From contig JAFCCH010000004.1 in NCBI GenBank assembly GCA_017610265.1, forward strand, positions 1-36,210: DNA of 36,210 nt. Reading direction: 5' to 3'. The first letter of the stretch is position 1; each line of letters begins with the position of its first letter. The position numbers and the translations under genes were made by a program. Origin of the DNA: Nitrososphaerota archaeon. GTDB lineage: Archaea > Iainarchaeota > Iainarchaeia > Iainarchaeales > GCA-2688035. The notes beneath the pieces were generated by a model. The model saw only the letters and a list, made by a program, of their open reading frames with translations. It had not been told where the DNA came from and did no database searches. Positions 8,853 through 20,500 of the stretch are shown piece after piece.

Positions 8853-11800
8853 ATGAACGATTTACTGGAAAATTTGCTGGAAAATCCTTTGGTTAGACGG
8901 TCTGTTAAAACTGTCAAAAAAGGCTACTTTTTCTTAGAGGACGGTTACTACACTGTCTTGGACAGGGTAAGTGAATATACACCAATTTACAAAATAATTG
9001 ACCCAATTGACAATGTTTTCCCCTCGTTTATTCTAATTATTGTTTTGCTTCTTAGCCTGCTTGCTGTTTTCACATTTATTTTCTCACAGGGTCCTCTGAC
9101 TTCGAGCCTGCGCGTTGTTACTGAAACAGGTTCGCCTATTGAAGGTGTTTCCATTTTTGTTTCTTTCCAAGACACAACGTTTGACCTTGAAACAGATGAT
9201 TGGGGTGAAACAAATCTTTTGATTCCATGGCGGGAAACAGAGGCAGAGATTACTTTTTCAAAAGAAGGATTTGATGGCCTGACTAAAACCATTACTCTGA
9301 AAGCAGATGAACTCAGCGAGTTTGTCTTAAGCAAAACAACAATTCAGTTTAAGGAATCAAAATATACTATTTATGTTGTTGACAGCGAAACAAACAGGCT
9401 GATTAAAAACAGAGTTCAACTGTCTTTCACTTGTTCAACCGGTGTGCCAGGTCCTGCAACTATAACCAAGGCAAATTCAGAATTCAAGGACATTGTGCCT
9501 GGTGCCAATTGCGGCACGCTCATAACAAAAGCCTCTGCAGAAGGCTTTCAAACAAAGGAGAGCACAGCAATTACGAGAACTCCAACCTATATTAAGCTTG
9601 AGAAAACACAGACAACTTCTGCCATAAATGTTTTAGTTAAAGACCATACAGGAAAAGGCATTGGAAATGTTGCAGTAAAACTGTTTGATTCAGACAATGC
9701 AATTGCCAACCAGATTACAACAAGTGCAAGCGGCGCTGCTTCTTTCAACGAGGTTCAGCCAGGAACCTACACAGTCACAGCTTCCCATTCAGACGGAAGA
9801 TATATTGAAAAAACAGGGATAATTGCAACAGTGGGCCAAACAAAGACAGTGGCCCTTTCCCTGCAGGAACTGCTTGTCGGCAAGAAAATTTTCCTAAAGT
9901 TTACCGATTCTGAAAGCAAGCAAGCAGTTGGAGACGCAACAGTCTTGATTTATGCAAACAACAAACTACTGGACTCAAAAACAAGCGACAATTCCGGCCG
10001 AATTGAAAAAATGGTTGACGAAAGCATTGACTCCTTTTTGGTAGTAGTAACACATTACAATTATGTAACCAAAATAGTTTCCAATGTGATTATTCTTGAC
10101 GCCGCCGCTACAGAACCTCAAAATGTTCAATTGCAAAAAGCTTCGGCGCAAAACAGTGGGAAGATTGTGGCAACAGTGTCAGACTATGAAACAGGGGAAA
10201 GCGTTGAAAATGCATATGTTTACCTTCACCATTCTGATTTTCCTAAAGTTATTTTGAATTACCCCTACAATTTTAGCAATGCAGATGGAAATGTCTTGTT
10301 TGAAAGGCTGCCTGCCGGAAACTACTCTGCAAAAGCAAAACAGGATAACGCTGAAGGAAAAAGTGAACCAAAAGATTTGATTTTGGGTTCTACAATTTCG
10401 CTTCCAATTGTTCTTGTTTTAACAGAGGGAGACATCGAAGTAAAAGTAATTAACAAGATGAGTAAGGAACCAATTTCGGGCGTTGAACTAATCTTTTTTG
10501 ATTCCTTTACAGATTCAATTTTTCAAAGTGGAACAAGTGACGAAGAAGGCGAATTTGAATCAATGCCCTTCAAATCAAATAAAATAATTTATGTCAAAGC
10601 AAGCAAGGAAGGCTACTTGAACAGCCTCAGCCTGCCTATTCCAATAATTGCAAAAAGCACGCAAAAGCTAGAGCTTGAACTTACTTCAAAGGGAGACATT
10701 GACGTAACCAAGGATATTTCAATTGACTTCGCCGGCCTGTTTTCAGACCAGGCTGCTACAAAGAAGGAAAACAAACTTGAGTCAGGCCAAAGTTATTACC
10801 TAAAGCTAAACCTAAGGCTGCCAAAAGATGCAAATTACAGTGCCCTCAATCATCATTTAAGGCTTGGGCCTGAAACTGTTGCAGGCCAGCCAGACACTCT
10901 ACCATTCCAGGACTATATTGCGAGGCTAACAGGCCATGCATTTAGTTCTCCTCAGTCAACAACTGTCTTTAGTTCATGTTATAACAAAGCAAGCATTTTC
11001 TCAAATCCTTGTCCTGCAAGTTTTGCTTCTAAACAATCTAACACATTATGGCAAAAAGTATTGGGACAGACAGTTTACTCACTTGTCTTAAAATTCGAAA
11101 CAGAGCCAAACCTGGCTGACGAAACCGAAATAGAGTTTAGGTACAAGGCAAAAGCAGTGGTAAACGGTGCTGAATTTGAAACAGACGAATTCCTTAAATC
11201 CTTCAAAATTGGAGAAACAATCTGCACGCCAAAAGTTGACTGCCCGCCGGTTGTCTGGAGACTGTGGCTTCAGGATCCGGATGGAAACACAATGCTTTTG
11301 AACAATTTTTCAGAGGAAGACAAGCAGGGTCTAATTATAAACTCTGATTACGCTCTTTCATATGAATTGCACAACACAAGCGGTTACGACCTCGAATCAG
11401 GTCTTGAATTTCTTGCAAAAATTCCACCCTCAACTGTCTCAATAGCAGGTCAGGGTGAATCTTACACTGTTTTCTCAAACTTCTTATTTGCAGCTGACAC
11501 AGTTTCAGACAATGGCTCTCCTGTCGGATTCCAAACATTGCAGGAATCAGACTTTCTGCAAATGGCGCTGCGTTTTAATTCAGGTAGGGGCTTAAATGAT
11601 GAAAAGACCCTGTTTTTTGCAGTGGAAGCCGCCGGAGATCTTGAGCTGTCAGTATCTCCAAGTAGCCTTATTCCAAACGATGCTACTCAAATAATTAAAG
11701 GCACAGTCAAAAGCCCGAGTGGCAATCCAATTGAAGGGGCTTCAATAAAGATTTACTTGCCTTCTCCTGAACCAGGCCAGCCAAGGCAGTTATTTGAAGT

Positions 11801-13340
11801 TCTTCTAAGTGATGAAGAAGGTAATTTCCAGTCCAGTGAAAACTTTGGCCTTTCAGCAGGTGAAAAAGTAGTCGTTACCGCCAGTGCCGCCGGCTTTAGA
11901 AATACTTCGGTTGAAGTGCCGGTCAAATGGGGTTCCTTTTTTGACCCAAGATACAACTGCATTGAGGTGCCTTCAGGTGATGGAGAAATCCTTACATTTT
12001 CAAACATTGCACCTGGCTCAACAAAGTCTTTCGAAATTGTAAACGGCTGCCTTATGCCGGTTGAAATAAAGTTCAACAGTAAGCTTGAACTTTCCCCTCA
12101 AATTCTGCAAATTCCTGCAGGGGGCAAGGCAACAGCAAGATTCAAGGCCGACAATCCTGAAGGAGGCGAAGAAGTTTATTTGGGACAGTATCCAATTTAC
12201 CTGAAAGCAAAGTTTGATGGAGACGTAAGGTTTGTCAATGCAATAAAGGTTCTTGTCATAATTGAGGATTCAACAGGAAGCTGTTTTGGCATCGACAAAA
12301 CAAGTTTTGACCTTGTTTCAGAGTCACAGGATACAGGGACAATTTCAAACAACTGTGCTGTTCAATTCAATGATGCTTGGGCGCCGGAACTTGCCATTAA
12401 TTCTTTTAAAGCAATAATAAACAGAACAGACCTGGAAATTCCAGGTCTTACTACTTTCAAATGGGGCGTTAAGGCAAAAATGTTGCTTTCAAAACCAATC
12501 ACTGTGCAAACCCAGGAAACAGCGTCTAAAGTATGGGAAAATTTTTACATTCCAACCGGTTCAAATGCAGGCCAAACTTTTAATGACACTGTTACAGTCA
12601 ACATTGGCTCACAATTTGTGAAAAACGTTGATGCCCTGCAATTTGATTCAGTTGCGCACCACATGGGCGGCGGCTTTTTTGACCAAGACCCTGATTATTC
12701 AGACAGCGGTTACATAAAGAGCAACACTATTACAATAAACTCTGGTGGCATTGGCTATCCAATCAACGTGCCTTGTAACCAAAACGGCTGTGATTGGGGT
12801 AATGTAGAAAGAAGATTGTATAATGGAAAGCAGTGCCATGACCTTTCCCCCTGTTGGTTAGGAAGTTTCGAGGTTCCATTAGGCCAGTCCTTTGAAACAA
12901 TTGACAGCATAACTGTGCCAATTTACAACAAAGAAAACGAAATGTTTTTGTTCTTCAATCTCCAAGGAGACTCTGTTAGCCAGGGATATGATTTTGACCT
13001 CAATAAGTCAGAACTGGAATATGACTTTGGCTCATTTACTTCTTCAATTGTGCCAATCAGAAACCTTGGCTTTGTTCTTGGAAGGATCGATATAGATCTG
13101 TCAGAGGAATTCCAAGAGCAAAGAAATTTCATAGAGGACGCAAATTTAATGGTCTACACTGACAATCCTGAAGTAGAGGCGTGGCTTGTCGGCACCACTG
13201 TTTACGGAAAATATGTTGGCGTTGACACAAACGAAAATCCGGAAGAAACACCTTTCGCAATAACAAACCTTTTCTTGAACACAACTCAATATAATGTGAT
13301 TTTGGTTGATGATTATGTAAGTGAATTGAGGAGTGGCTGA
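8853..13340 (+). CDS. Giant single-pass membrane-anchored surface protein with repeated carboxypeptidase-regulatory-like/Ig-like domains (1495 aa)
   Basis: About 60-aa cytosolic N-terminus, then TM SFILIIVLLLSLLAVFTFIF, then repeated modules such as LRVVTETGSPIEGVSIFVSF, INVLVKDHTGKGIGNVAVKLF and IIKGTVKSPSGNPIEGASIKIYLP. Confidence 0.88.
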   Translation: MNDLLENLLENPLVRRSVKTVKKGYFFLEDGYYTVLDRVSEYTPIYKIIDPIDNVFPSFILIIVLLLSLLAVFTFIFSQGPLTSSLRVVTETGSPIEGVSIFVSFQDTTFDLETDDWGETNLLIPWRETEAEITFSKEGFDGLTKTITLKADELSEFVLSKTTIQFKESKYTIYVVDSETNRLIKNRVQLSFTCSTGVPGPATITKANSEFKDIVPGANCGTLITKASAEGFQTKESTAITRTPTYIKLEKTQTTSAINVLVKDHTGKGIGNVAVKLFDSDNAIANQITTSASGAASFNEVQPGTYTVTASHSDGRYIEKTGIIATVGQTKTVALSLQELLVGKKIFLKFTDSESKQAVGDATVLIYANNKLLDSKTSDNSGRIEKMVDESIDSFLVVVTHYNYVTKIVSNVIILDAAATEPQNVQLQKASAQNSGKIVATVSDYETGESVENAYVYLHHSDFPKVILNYPYNFSNADGNVLFERLPAGNYSAKAKQDNAEGKSEPKDLILGSTISLPIVLVLTEGDIEVKVINKMSKEPISGVELIFFDSFTDSIFQSGTSDEEGEFESMPFKSNKIIYVKASKEGYLNSLSLPIPIIAKSTQKLELELTSKGDIDVTKDISIDFAGLFSDQAATKKENKLESGQSYYLKLNLRLPKDANYSALNHHLRLGPETVAGQPDTLPFQDYIARLTGHAFSSPQSTTVFSSCYNKASIFSNPCPASFASKQSNTLWQKVLGQTVYSLVLKFETEPNLADETEIEFRYKAKAVVNGAEFETDEFLKSFKIGETICTPKVDCPPVVWRLWLQDPDGNTMLLNNFSEEDKQGLIINSDYALSYELHNTSGYDLESGLEFLAKIPPSTVSIAGQGESYTVFSNFLFAADTVSDNGSPVGFQTLQESDFLQMALRFNSGRGLNDEKTLFFAVEAAGDLELSVSPSSLIPNDATQIIKGTVKSPSGNPIEGASIKIYLPSPEPGQPRQLFEVLLSDEEGNFQSSENFGLSAGEKVVVTASAAGFRNTSVEVPVKWGSFFDPRYNCIEVPSGDGEILTFSNIAPGSTKSFEIVNGCLMPVEIKFNSKLELSPQILQIPAGGKATARFKADNPEGGEEVYLGQYPIYLKAKFDGDVRFVNAIKVLVIIEDSTGSCFGIDKTSFDLVSESQDTGTISNNCAVQFNDAWAPELAINSFKAIINRTDLEIPGLTTFKWGVKAKMLLSKPITVQTQETASKVWENFYIPTGSNAGQTFNDTVTVNIGSQFVKNVDALQFDSVAHHMGGGFFDQDPDYSDSGYIKSNTITINSGGIGYPINVPCNQNGCDWGNVERRLYNGKQCHDLSPCWLGSFEVPLGQSFETIDSITVPIYNKENEMFLFFNLQGDSVSQGYDFDLNKSELEYDFGSFTSSIVPIRNLGFVLGRIDIDLSEEFQEQRNFIEDANLMVYTDNPEVEAWLVGTTVYGKYVGVDTNENPEETPFAITNLFLNTTQYNVILVDDYVSELRSG

Positions 13341-13342
13341 AG

Positions 13343-15106
13343 ATGTTTACTAAAAAAATGCTGGCAGTTTTTGTTCTTACATTGTTTTTCCTTTCAGGCG
13401 CAGGTGCGCAAGACCTTTTTTACTCAAGCAATATGCGGGTTAGTTTGAACAAGCAAGTTTTTGAGTCAGGTGAAACACTTGAAGCAGAGATTACAGTTCT
13501 CAACATGGAAGACTTCCCTGTTGCCGAAGCTTATTTGGTTATAGAACTTGTGCAAGGAAAAGATTACTACTATCCAAGCCAGACAAGCGATGTAGACAAT
13601 GTTTTCTTTGAAGAAAAAATTACTGGTCTTAACCTCGCACCAAATTCTAAAGTAACTGTTGCTTTTTCACATGTTTTGCCTGCTGACCTAAAGCCAGGCG
13701 ACTACAGGCTTGACGCTTACGCAAAGACAGTTAAAACTCATTTGGTTGGAGCGCCGCATATTTTTGCGTCTCCAAAAACAGTCAGGTTTAAAGTTGAAAC
13801 AGGCAGCGGTCAATTCCCTGAAGCAAAGTTTGGTAGGACAGAAACAAGATTTCACCAGTTTACAGGGCCGGTTGGTCCCGGGATTGAGCCAAATTCCAAC
13901 ATTGAAAACGATGTTTTTGTGCAAAATGTCTCAGACAAAGACTTGCGCAATCTTTCCCTTTTTGTAGGCCTTTGCGAATGGGATGATACAAGCTGCGCTT
14001 CTTTTGATTCAAGTGCAACAACAAACATTGATTTGCTTAAAGCAGGCGAACAAAAAGGAGTTAGTGTAAATCTCAAAGCCTCTGAAATGCCTGACGCATA
14101 TGCTATTAGGCTTGAATTGCGGGACAGTGGAGGAAAATTGCTTTCTTTGTACAGAAACAGAAGCGTTGTCTACGGCCCAACGGCAAAAATTCATCAATTG
14201 AATGTAAGCGATTATATTTTCAAAAAAGGTGATGAAGCAGAATTAAGTTTGCTGATTGGCCCAAGCCCTGATCATTATCTTTATCCCACTTTTACAGATT
14301 TCACTCTAAAAACATGGGTTGAAAACATTAGGGACAACAATAGCATTGTATTTGAACAAAGCAAGCAAATTGATTCAATCACTGTTCCAGACCTTAAAAC
14401 CGAGAACTTTTCTTTTACTTCTTCCACTGCACTGGATCTCTTCAAGGTTTGTGCCTTAATTGAAAAACAAGGGATTGAACATGAAAATTACTGTTATATT
14501 GTTGACGCAAGCAAGTTTCCTTCAAAAGAAGAAAAAAGCGAGCTTGAATTAGAATGGGACTATGATTTCAGCGCAAGAACTTTGGACCTTGTTTTCTCAA
14601 ACAAGGACACTGAAGTAAACGAGATTAACGCAGCTTTCCTTTTAATGGACTTTGCAACCAACGACCTGGTGTCAAGCAAATCACTTGAAGGCAAAAGCCC
14701 AACAACTGAAAAAATTGAAGTTGAACCAAGCAACTTTGTTTTGCTCTTAAATAATTTTTCAACAGGAAAACAAACAAGGATTGAAATAAACTTAGCCGGG
14801 CAGTTAAACGCGCCGTCTCTTCAGGCTTGTGCAGAGCTTGGCGGAACAATTTGCTCAAGTGATACTCGTTGTGAAAACATTGCTGCCAGCAGTGATTCCG
14901 GAATTTGCTGCTTAACAGAATGCAAGGGAAAGCCTGCTGTTCAAGAAGGTGTTTTCCCGGGATTTTCTCCGATTCTTATTTTTATTTTTCTGGTATTACT
15001 CGTTTTGGCAATAGTCGGCGTGTCAATATTTTATTTTGGAAAAGAGCAAAGAAAAAGAAAAGTGGTAGGTGAAATAATTGAAAAAATCAGAAAAAAAGAC
15101 CAATAA
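13343..15106 (+). CDS. Secreted protein with N-terminal signal peptide and C-terminal TM anchor (587 aa)
   Basis: MFTKKMLAVFVLTLFFLSGAGAQ signal; C-terminal FSPILIFIFLVLLVLAIVGVSIFYFGKEQRKRK; Cys-rich segment CAELGGTICSSDTRCENIAASSDSGICCLTEC just before the TM. Starts 2 nt after the previous stop. Confidence 0.85.
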   Translation: MFTKKMLAVFVLTLFFLSGAGAQDLFYSSNMRVSLNKQVFESGETLEAEITVLNMEDFPVAEAYLVIELVQGKDYYYPSQTSDVDNVFFEEKITGLNLAPNSKVTVAFSHVLPADLKPGDYRLDAYAKTVKTHLVGAPHIFASPKTVRFKVETGSGQFPEAKFGRTETRFHQFTGPVGPGIEPNSNIENDVFVQNVSDKDLRNLSLFVGLCEWDDTSCASFDSSATTNIDLLKAGEQKGVSVNLKASEMPDAYAIRLELRDSGGKLLSLYRNRSVVYGPTAKIHQLNVSDYIFKKGDEAELSLLIGPSPDHYLYPTFTDFTLKTWVENIRDNNSIVFEQSKQIDSITVPDLKTENFSFTSSTALDLFKVCALIEKQGIEHENYCYIVDASKFPSKEEKSELELEWDYDFSARTLDLVFSNKDTEVNEINAAFLLMDFATNDLVSSKSLEGKSPTTEKIEVEPSNFVLLLNNFSTGKQTRIEINLAGQLNAPSLQACAELGGTICSSDTRCENIAASSDSGICCLTECKGKPAVQEGVFPGFSPILIFIFLVLLVLAIVGVSIFYFGKEQRKRKVVGEIIEKIRKKDQ

Positions 15107-17465
15107 GCTAGCAGCTTATTTGCTTGGCTTGCTTTTCTGCATAGTTTTTGCCCAGCTTGCCTTTGCTTCACAAGAAGACCTTATTTCCATGGATGGCTGT
15201 GTAGCACAAGGAGTCTTTGTTGGAGGCGGTCACTGCCACTACAATGCAGATTATCTTGATCTAAGGAACAATGTTTCAAGCTTTAGCTTTAGTGTTGATT
15301 TTGACAAGCCTTTCTCAAACATGGATAATCAAACTTATATTGTGCCAATGCTTACCACTATGTCTTTGACAAATTTCGCGTCCTATATTAATGTATGTAT
15401 TGACGGAGCAAGAGGCAGTAAAATTCACGCCATTGATGTTTACATAGACGAGGAAAAGAATGTTGACAACTATGGGGTAAAATCTATGGACAACTGCTTT
15501 GGTGGCGGAATGATTTTTGAGGGCAACCAAGGGCCAGTAAATTATCTTTTTGCCGAACCAGGCTTGCACAAGGTCAAAGTTGTGCTTGCGACACAGAACA
15601 ATGGAACTTGTGGAAAAATTGTAAAGGAGTTTGACGTAATAGTGCTTCATCCTGTTCTTTCAATTGACGGGTCCTCTTCTCAAATAGTTTCATTCCGGGA
15701 AGGAGAAACTGATCAAACAATTTACTTAACCTGGTCAATTACAAATCTTGGAACTTCTACAGCTGTTTTGAAAGAAATTCAAGCCACTGGCTGCGGTGCA
15801 GGGTTGGAATGCAGTTTTCCTGGTTTTGGATCCCTTTCTGTGGACCCGGATCACACAATTATCTTAATCGAAGAGGTAAAATTGACAAACCCTGCTACTG
15901 CTTCTTTTGCAAACGAGATTGGGATAAAGCTCAACTACACTGACTTGTTTGAGGCAAACGATTTGTGGAAAGAGCCAAATAAGCCAATTTTTGTTCCAGT
16001 ACTGTTTAGCGAAAAGCAGGGTTTTCATGTTGAACTAGTTGGCGGAGAGCAAAACTTTTGCATTGGAAAAGACGGCAGGCTTGGAGGCACTGGACCAGGG
16101 GATGTTCCTCACATACTTTTCAAGTGGAGTTGGTCAGACATTAGTACAAACACCTGTGACAGAGAAGAGGTGACAGACCTGGACTTTGTTTACTGTGATC
16201 CGGCACAATTTAGCATAGAATTGCTTAAAAGGCTTAACAGAATCAATCGCTTGGCAAAACAGGAAGATATTGCAGGTGCACAAGCCCTGCAAAATTTCCA
16301 GGCATATTTAATCGGAGATGCTTTTAATGAAGATTTCAGAAAAGACTTTGATTATTATTATACTCAAACTGCTTTCCTTGAAGCAAGCTGGTACAACAGC
16401 TCAGAAACCCCTTGGGATCTTTATTTTGTTGATGAGCAAGCCCTGCAATTTGCACCAGAGGCAATAAGCTCAGGCCTTTATAATGTTCAAATTGAATTTG
16501 AGTTTGAAGACGAAGACTTTGACTTCTTCTATATTCAAGATCAGACAACTTTGACTGCAAAAATAAAAGTGCGGCTTACAAAGTTGAGAGATCCGCTTAT
16601 TGCAAATTCTTTGTATAACCTGCCATTTAATGGGGAAGTTGGCTTGCAGGCAAGGCCTGGAGAGGCAAGCCCCGAAAGAACAGGCTATGGCCTTGGCTTT
16701 AATGGGGCTGAATTAAAAGTAAATGAATTCAATCCAGGTTTCTTTATAACAACCAAGGGAAACGGTGAGAAAACAGTGTCCACTTCCTTTGAACAAGACT
16801 TTGGCAACCTTAATGTTTTAGACAGAGGCATAATTCTTTCAATTGCAAATGACGCGTCTTCCATAAAGTTTTCACCATCCACTGCCACTCCGGTAATAAT
16901 GAAAATTAATTCCTCTGGCGAAAGAACAGACGGATACTATTTTGTCAGGAGCCAAAACCAATTGCTTTCATCTCCCGCAAGTTACATGGCTCTCTGGACA
17001 GGCTTTGCCTCAACACCAATGAGTTGCGCTAATTTTGACAACAGCGCCCTTTATTATAGATGGCATGACAGCCAGTCATTTAATGTTCCCAATATTGTTG
17101 ACGAACCCTCTTACGGATTTTCCTGGGAGGAAATCCCCCAAGAAAACAGGCAAGCTCAACTATATTTACAGAGCGTTTTTTACACTCCTTTGGATTCAGG
17201 CATGTCTTTAGAGGGTTCAACATCTGACACTGAACTGATTAGCCCGTCTGCTGTTAACACAATTCCACTTAACTACAAAACAATGCAATCTACTTTGGAA
17301 GGTGTCTTTGGTTTGATTGAGGAAAATTATGTTTGTGTCAGCTTTGAAGAAGACGCCGTTGAATTCTGGTGGAACCCGCAAAAGATTGTTTCAGAACTTG
17401 AAGATGTAAAGGCAAACACTATTTTGGAAGAGTCAATTTGTGCTGTTGAAGGGCAGGTAAGATAA
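15078..17465 (+). CDS. Secreted surface protein (795 aa), C-terminal module homologous to the C-terminus of the 2219-aa protein
   Basis: TTG start overlapping the previous gene by 29 nt; signal peptide LAAYLLGLLFCIVFAQLAFA; shares FDFFYIQDQT, FxYCDP, PFNG and FWWNPQK motifs with 17573..24232. Confidence 0.82.
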   Translation: MKKSEKKTNKLAAYLLGLLFCIVFAQLAFASQEDLISMDGCVAQGVFVGGGHCHYNADYLDLRNNVSSFSFSVDFDKPFSNMDNQTYIVPMLTTMSLTNFASYINVCIDGARGSKIHAIDVYIDEEKNVDNYGVKSMDNCFGGGMIFEGNQGPVNYLFAEPGLHKVKVVLATQNNGTCGKIVKEFDVIVLHPVLSIDGSSSQIVSFREGETDQTIYLTWSITNLGTSTAVLKEIQATGCGAGLECSFPGFGSLSVDPDHTIILIEEVKLTNPATASFANEIGIKLNYTDLFEANDLWKEPNKPIFVPVLFSEKQGFHVELVGGEQNFCIGKDGRLGGTGPGDVPHILFKWSWSDISTNTCDREEVTDLDFVYCDPAQFSIELLKRLNRINRLAKQEDIAGAQALQNFQAYLIGDAFNEDFRKDFDYYYTQTAFLEASWYNSSETPWDLYFVDEQALQFAPEAISSGLYNVQIEFEFEDEDFDFFYIQDQTTLTAKIKVRLTKLRDPLIANSLYNLPFNGEVGLQARPGEASPERTGYGLGFNGAELKVNEFNPGFFITTKGNGEKTVSTSFEQDFGNLNVLDRGIILSIANDASSIKFSPSTATPVIMKINSSGERTDGYYFVRSQNQLLSSPASYMALWTGFASTPMSCANFDNSALYYRWHDSQSFNVPNIVDEPSYGFSWEEIPQENRQAQLYLQSVFYTPLDSGMSLEGSTSDTELISPSAVNTIPLNYKTMQSTLEGVFGLIEENYVCVSFEEDAVEFWWNPQKIVSELEDVKANTILEESICAVEGQVR

Positions 17466-17520
17466 CCTATTTCAGTTGCAAAAAAGGCCTCTAAAGCCTG
17501 TTTTAAGTCTTCGCATAATC

Positions 17521-17529
17521 TTTATTAAT
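17521..17529 (+). promoter_or_regulatory. TATA-like element (tttattaat) upstream of the 2219-aa gene
   Basis: aatctttattaat about 52 bp before the 17573 ATG, matching the element upstream of 8853. Confidence 0.45.
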
Positions 17530-17572
17530 ACTAAAATTATTCTATTAATGAAATGAATAACTAGGTTTTGTT

Positions 17573-20500
17573 ATGGAGAATCCCTTGGAGCATCCTCTTG
17601 TTAAAGAGGCAATTGAAAAAATAAAAGGAGGCTATTTCTTCCTCGAAGATAAATATTACTCAGTCCTGGACAAAATCAACAAAACTGTTCCAATTTACAA
17701 GGTAATTGACCCGATTGACAAGGTAGTGCCTAGCTTTGCTTTGCTTATCGGCTTTGTTTTCTTCATCTTGCTTTTATTCATTTTAATGTCGTTTTCAAGT
17801 GTTGTTTCATTTGCAACACTGCAGGTTGTTGATAGCAGGGGCGAGCTTGTTGACGGAGTCTCAATTGACCTAACCTTAAGCGGCCAGACAAAGCTTCTTT
17901 CAACTGATGATTGGGGCGAAGCCCAGGTTGAAATCCCCGGCGTTGCTGTGAAAGTTGATGCAATATTTTCAAAAGATGGTTTTAGAGACCTTGAAAAAAC
18001 CTTAACCCTGACTGCTGACGAAATAACCAGTGTAACCCTTCAAATTAAAGATATCACTTTAGATCCTGGCACAATAGGTGGCTCAAAAACAATTAAGGTT
18101 GTTGACAACAGCACAAACAGGCTTATCACCAAAGAGGTTACTGTTTCATTTGAGTGCAGTGGCGGTGCATTGTCTCCCCAGACCCAAACAGGTTCAACCG
18201 GTGAATTTGAGGTTAGCCAGCCAAGCAATTGTTCAACTCTAATTGCAACAGCTGAAGCAGACGGTTACACCAAGAAAAGCAAGACACTTGCTTCAAAGGT
18301 AAATTATATTATTCTTACAACAAATGTTGCAAACACAACAGGAAGCATAACCACAATAGTAAAAGACACTTTGGGAGAAGCCATTCCTGATGTTGTTGTA
18401 AGGGCAATTGATGAAGAGCGCAATGTTGAAGCTGCAACCTCAAGCACAAGCCTTGGCGGATCTGCAAGCTTGCAGGGCCTTAACCCAGGCGATTACACTG
18501 TTTCAATAATTGCCCCTGATGGAAGGACTGCTCAAAAAACAGGGGTTTCAGTCAATGTTGGGCAAACAACAACTGTAAACCTTGAACTGCCTTTGAAAAA
18601 CCAGGCAGACATAAAGAAGATTTATTTAGAGTTGATTGAGCAGGGTACCACAGACCCTGTTTCAACTGCACAGGTTTTCATCTACCATGAAGATGTCTTA
18701 ATTGACAGCACTACAAGCGATAGTTTGGGCATTGTTAACAAAAGCCTGACTGATCCTGGCACGGGATATCTTCTTGTTATAACACACTCTGATTTTATCA
18801 CAAAGATTGAGCCAAACATTCCTTTGAAAGAGCTCTATGATTCAAATCCAATTTCTGTTCCAATGGTTAGGGCGCAAATTGAGGATCCAAATCCAACAAG
18901 TGCGGAAATAATTGCAACCGTTGTTGACGAAGACCTTAAGCCTGTAAAAGACGCCCTGATAAGCATTTATGATTCAGAATATCCAACCATTCCTCTAAAG
19001 GCGCCTCCTGGCATAACATTGGAGGGCGGAACATTTACTTTTGTAAATCTTGCACCTGGTTCATATATTGCAAAGGCAAGGGATGAAGACGGCAAGGCCG
19101 AGGGCGAATCTGATTTGGGCACAGTTGCTGCCGGAAGCACTCTAGAATTGCAGGTAATTCTTGTGCTTGGCTCAGGCACTGTTGAAGCCAAAATCTTTGA
19201 TGATGATTCAGCCGACGACACTCCTATAGTGGGAGCAGGTGTGGACTTCATTGACGCTGCTGACGGAACAACTGTTTTGGCAAGCTGCATAACAGATGCT
19301 GACGGAAAATGTGAATCAGAACCAATTCCTGCCGACAAATTTGTTTATACAAAGGCAAGCGCCACAGGCTTTCTTCCGAGCTCTTCGGTTTCAGTTGTTG
19401 ACATTGTCAATAAGGGAACTGCAAAGATTTCAGTAGGGCTTATTCATGAAAGCAGTTTGCCTCCGGGTATTGGCGATATTGATTCAAGGTTTAAGTATTT
19501 CTGCGAAGACCCTGATTGTGACAAGATTGCAACCAGAATAAAATCTGATGCAATCGGAATCAAAACATACTTTGCAAAGTTTGAACTTCTTTTTACAAAA
19601 GACGAAGCTTATACTGGAACAGTGCAGCATGTAAGAATTGGCCCTGACTCTGAAATTGATTTGCCTTTGCCAAACGATTACAAAGCAAAAATTCTTGGTG
19701 CAACAGGTCCGTTCCTAAACGATGCTCCTTTGTCAAACTGCTGGAATAATGATCCAGACGACCCTTTTATGGAACCAACTGCTCCTGTTGACTGCAGTAC
19801 AGGCCTTGACGCCAAACAGGTAAACCTTTATTATCCTGACTTTGAAGGAAAGCAGATTATTCCACTTGTCGTTGAATTTTCAGTCGAGCCAGGTCTTGAG
19901 GATGGAACAAGGCTTGAAATGCATTACAAAGCCAAAACAACAACAGGCGAAACAGAGGTTGTTACTGCAAACAAGGTAAAGTATTTCCTCATAGACGAAG
20001 TATTTTGTGACGGCACAAATTTTTCCTGGAGCTTTGTTTTAGAAAATCCTGACGGTTCAACCACTGTGCTTGACCGGGATTCGGATGCAGAAAATCCCCT
20101 CGAAATGAATGAAAGCTACAATATTTTTTACCAAATTTATAATTGCAGCAATAGAAATTTTACCCAGGCAAACGTAACCTTTGAAAATGATCCGCTTGAA
20201 TTGGAAGCGGTTTCCTTAACAGCGGGCTCTCCATATGATTTCGGGCCGTCAAATGCTTTCTCTGCTGAAAATTTTGCTTTCCAGAACGAAACAGAAATTT
20301 CTCACAATTTGCCTGTCTTTTCAGTAACCGAGGCTCCGTCTGTCGATCTAAGATTTTTCATTGGCACAGAATCCCTAAATAGTGAGGAAATTCTTAATTT
20401 CAAAATTGAAAGCAACAAAAATCTTACTGTAACTCATACGCCTATTAATCTTCCTTCCTTTGGAAACCCTGACCTTTCAGGAAAAGTTGCCGATGCCCTT

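Noticed and set aside
8865-8892. Short repeat ctggaaaatttg/ctggaaaatcct at the 1495-aa gene start
   Set aside because: Imperfect and explained by the LLENLLENP coding sequence.
17480-17505. Hairpin aggc-ctctaaa-gcct with T-run as intrinsic terminator
   Set aside because: The stem is only 4 bp and could occur by chance.
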